DNA of 64,000 nt from contig CP137321.1 of assembly GCA_033182465.1 (NCBI GenBank), forward strand, positions 2,108,001 to 2,172,000, given 5' to 3'. This document shows positions 63,332 through 64,000 of the stretch, in pieces. The notes under the pieces are model-generated. The model was given only the letters and a program-made list of their open reading frames with translations, searched no databases and was not told the DNA's origin. This DNA comes from Sanghuangporus weigelae (Eukaryota; Basidiomycota; Agaricomycetes; Hymenochaetales; Hymenochaetaceae). The translations under genes and the position numbers were made by a program. Each line of letters begins with the position of its first letter. Within the stretch, counting starts at the first letter, position 1.

Positions 63332-64000
63332 CTATAAAAAGTTAGCCAGCTTGTTGGCAGCTTCGCGGGCATCGAGCCTTCGCTGGGGCCGAGCGGGAAG
63401 GTGCATGGACTGCGACATGTACTTCGGCTTTCCTAAGCCAAGGGGATCGACTTCCTCACGTTGAGTATGAGACTGGGCCGAGCCATTAACACTCGGCACA
63501 GCACTGAGCGGGGAAGCGAAGGAACTGGAGGTCAACGTGCGACGGACAGCCGCAGTCGGGCTGAGAGGCCCGAGAGGATCTATTTCGCGATAGACTTCTG
63601 GCGCTTTAGCCTGTGGTGGAACTGCTGATGGTGCTACGAACGATTTTGGCGTCGGTGGCGCGGGGGAGTGCGAAACGGTGGGTGGCACGCTAGAGATCGT
63701 ACCCAACGGATCCGGTGCAGCTTTAGGGGCAAATGATGCCACCGATGCACCTGATGAAGATGGTGCGATGAACATCGACCTTGTGCCATCTACTAAACGC
63801 CCGCCCAAGGGTGGAACTGCTGCAGAGCTTGGCGCATGAGGCGCAGTCGCCGAAGATGGGGTCGAAGGCCCCGCGCCAGGAGATTGCGGAGGCAAAGTCG
63901 ACGAGCCTATCGTCTTGCTAGGAGGCACAGGTCCCATATTTGGAGGACGGAAAGAGGCTGCAGATCCAGGTGGAGGACGCTGGGCCGCTGTTGGCACTGG
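63332..64000 (-). CDS. C-terminal part of an unknown Pro/Ser/Ala-rich protein (runs off the window)
   Basis: An open frame enters from the right edge and stops at 63332; about 222 residues are visible. Composition is Pro/Ser/Ala-rich and disordered, with DPLG motifs at three places (PDPLGTISS, IDPLGPLSP, VDPLGLGKP). It ends in PKYMSQSMHLPARPQRRLDA and EAANKLANFL. The repeated DPLG tetrapeptide and the basic helical end may be short binding motifs. The catalytic or folded part, if any, lies beyond the window. Identity unknown. Confidence 0.65.
   Translation of the reverse strand, partial: PVPTAAQRPPPGSAASFRPPNMGPVPPSKTIGSSTLPPQSPGAGPSTPSSATAPHAPSSAAVPPLGGRLVDGTRSMFIAPSSSGASVASFAPKAAPDPLGTISSVPPTVSHSPAPPTPKSFVAPSAVPPQAKAPEVYREIDPLGPLSPTAAVRRTLTSSSFASPLSAVPSVNGSAQSHTQREEVDPLGLGKPKYMSQSMHLPARPQRRLDAREAANKLANFL

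Overview
The window is nuclear DNA of a filamentous basidiomycete, most likely an Agaricomycete. Genes lie close together on both strands and are cut by very short introns (mostly 49-70 bases, about 140 in total). The gene set is fungal: a Zn2Cys6 cluster protein, a Dicer, an F-box/LRR protein of mushroom type, a Cdc14-type septation protein and Rcf2/HIG1 proteins. Exon boundaries below were worked out by hand from splice signals, reading phase and remembered family motifs; no alignment was run.

Layout. 1-762: start of an Rrp8 rRNA methyltransferase (-), cut by the window edge. 1319-3228: HerA/FtsK-like ATPase (+). 3960-4704: Fe-S scaffold ISU1 (+). 4929-7000: splicing factor PRP31 (-). 7226-8857: F-box protein (-). 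9364-10541: CTD phosphatase SSU72 (+). 10924-11928: 1-Cys peroxiredoxin (+). 12094-14480: frame-damaged poly(A)-polymerase-fold/MJ1316-domain gene (-). 16075-17085: proteasome alpha-2 (+). 18851-20190: Zn2Cys6 protein (+). 21267-23987: aldehyde dehydrogenase (-). 24617-24970: cytochrome oxidase VIIc/Cox8 (+). 25196-31129: Dicer (-). 31230-31961: foldback DNA-transposon MITE. 32104-34434: succinate-semialdehyde dehydrogenase (+). 34654-36068: fumarylacetoacetase family (-). 36730-38304: Cdc14/SIN protein (+). 39831-40517: cytochrome b5 (-). 41195-45022: membrane-anchored FG nucleoporin (+). 45492-47378: Nop13-like RRM protein (-). 47774-48668 and 48980-49838: tandem HIG1/Rcf2-like pair (-). 50263-52764: coiled-coil tail-anchored protein (+). 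54538-56957: Tpa1/Ofd1 dioxygenase (+). 57911-60436: FAD aromatic hydroxylase (+). 60714-63104: unknown Gln/Pro-rich protein (+). 63332-64000: C-terminus of an unknown Pro/Ser-rich protein (-), cut by the edge.

This is mostly a housekeeping neighbourhood (RNA processing, mitochondria, proteasome, nuclear pore), not a pathway cluster. The most unusual part is 25-32 kb. The Dicer there keeps all its RNase III catalytic acids, but its helicase region has lost the Walker A lysine-threonine, DECH-box and motif VI signatures. Its short upstream region, shared with a divergent dehydrogenase gene, is almost filled by a 732-bp element with inverted repeats of about 230 bp that would form a long hairpin if transcribed. 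The second unusual locus is the poly(A)-polymerase/MJ1316 gene, which carries at least five apparent frame breaks while its protein motifs stay readable. Four introns appear to use GC-AG boundaries.
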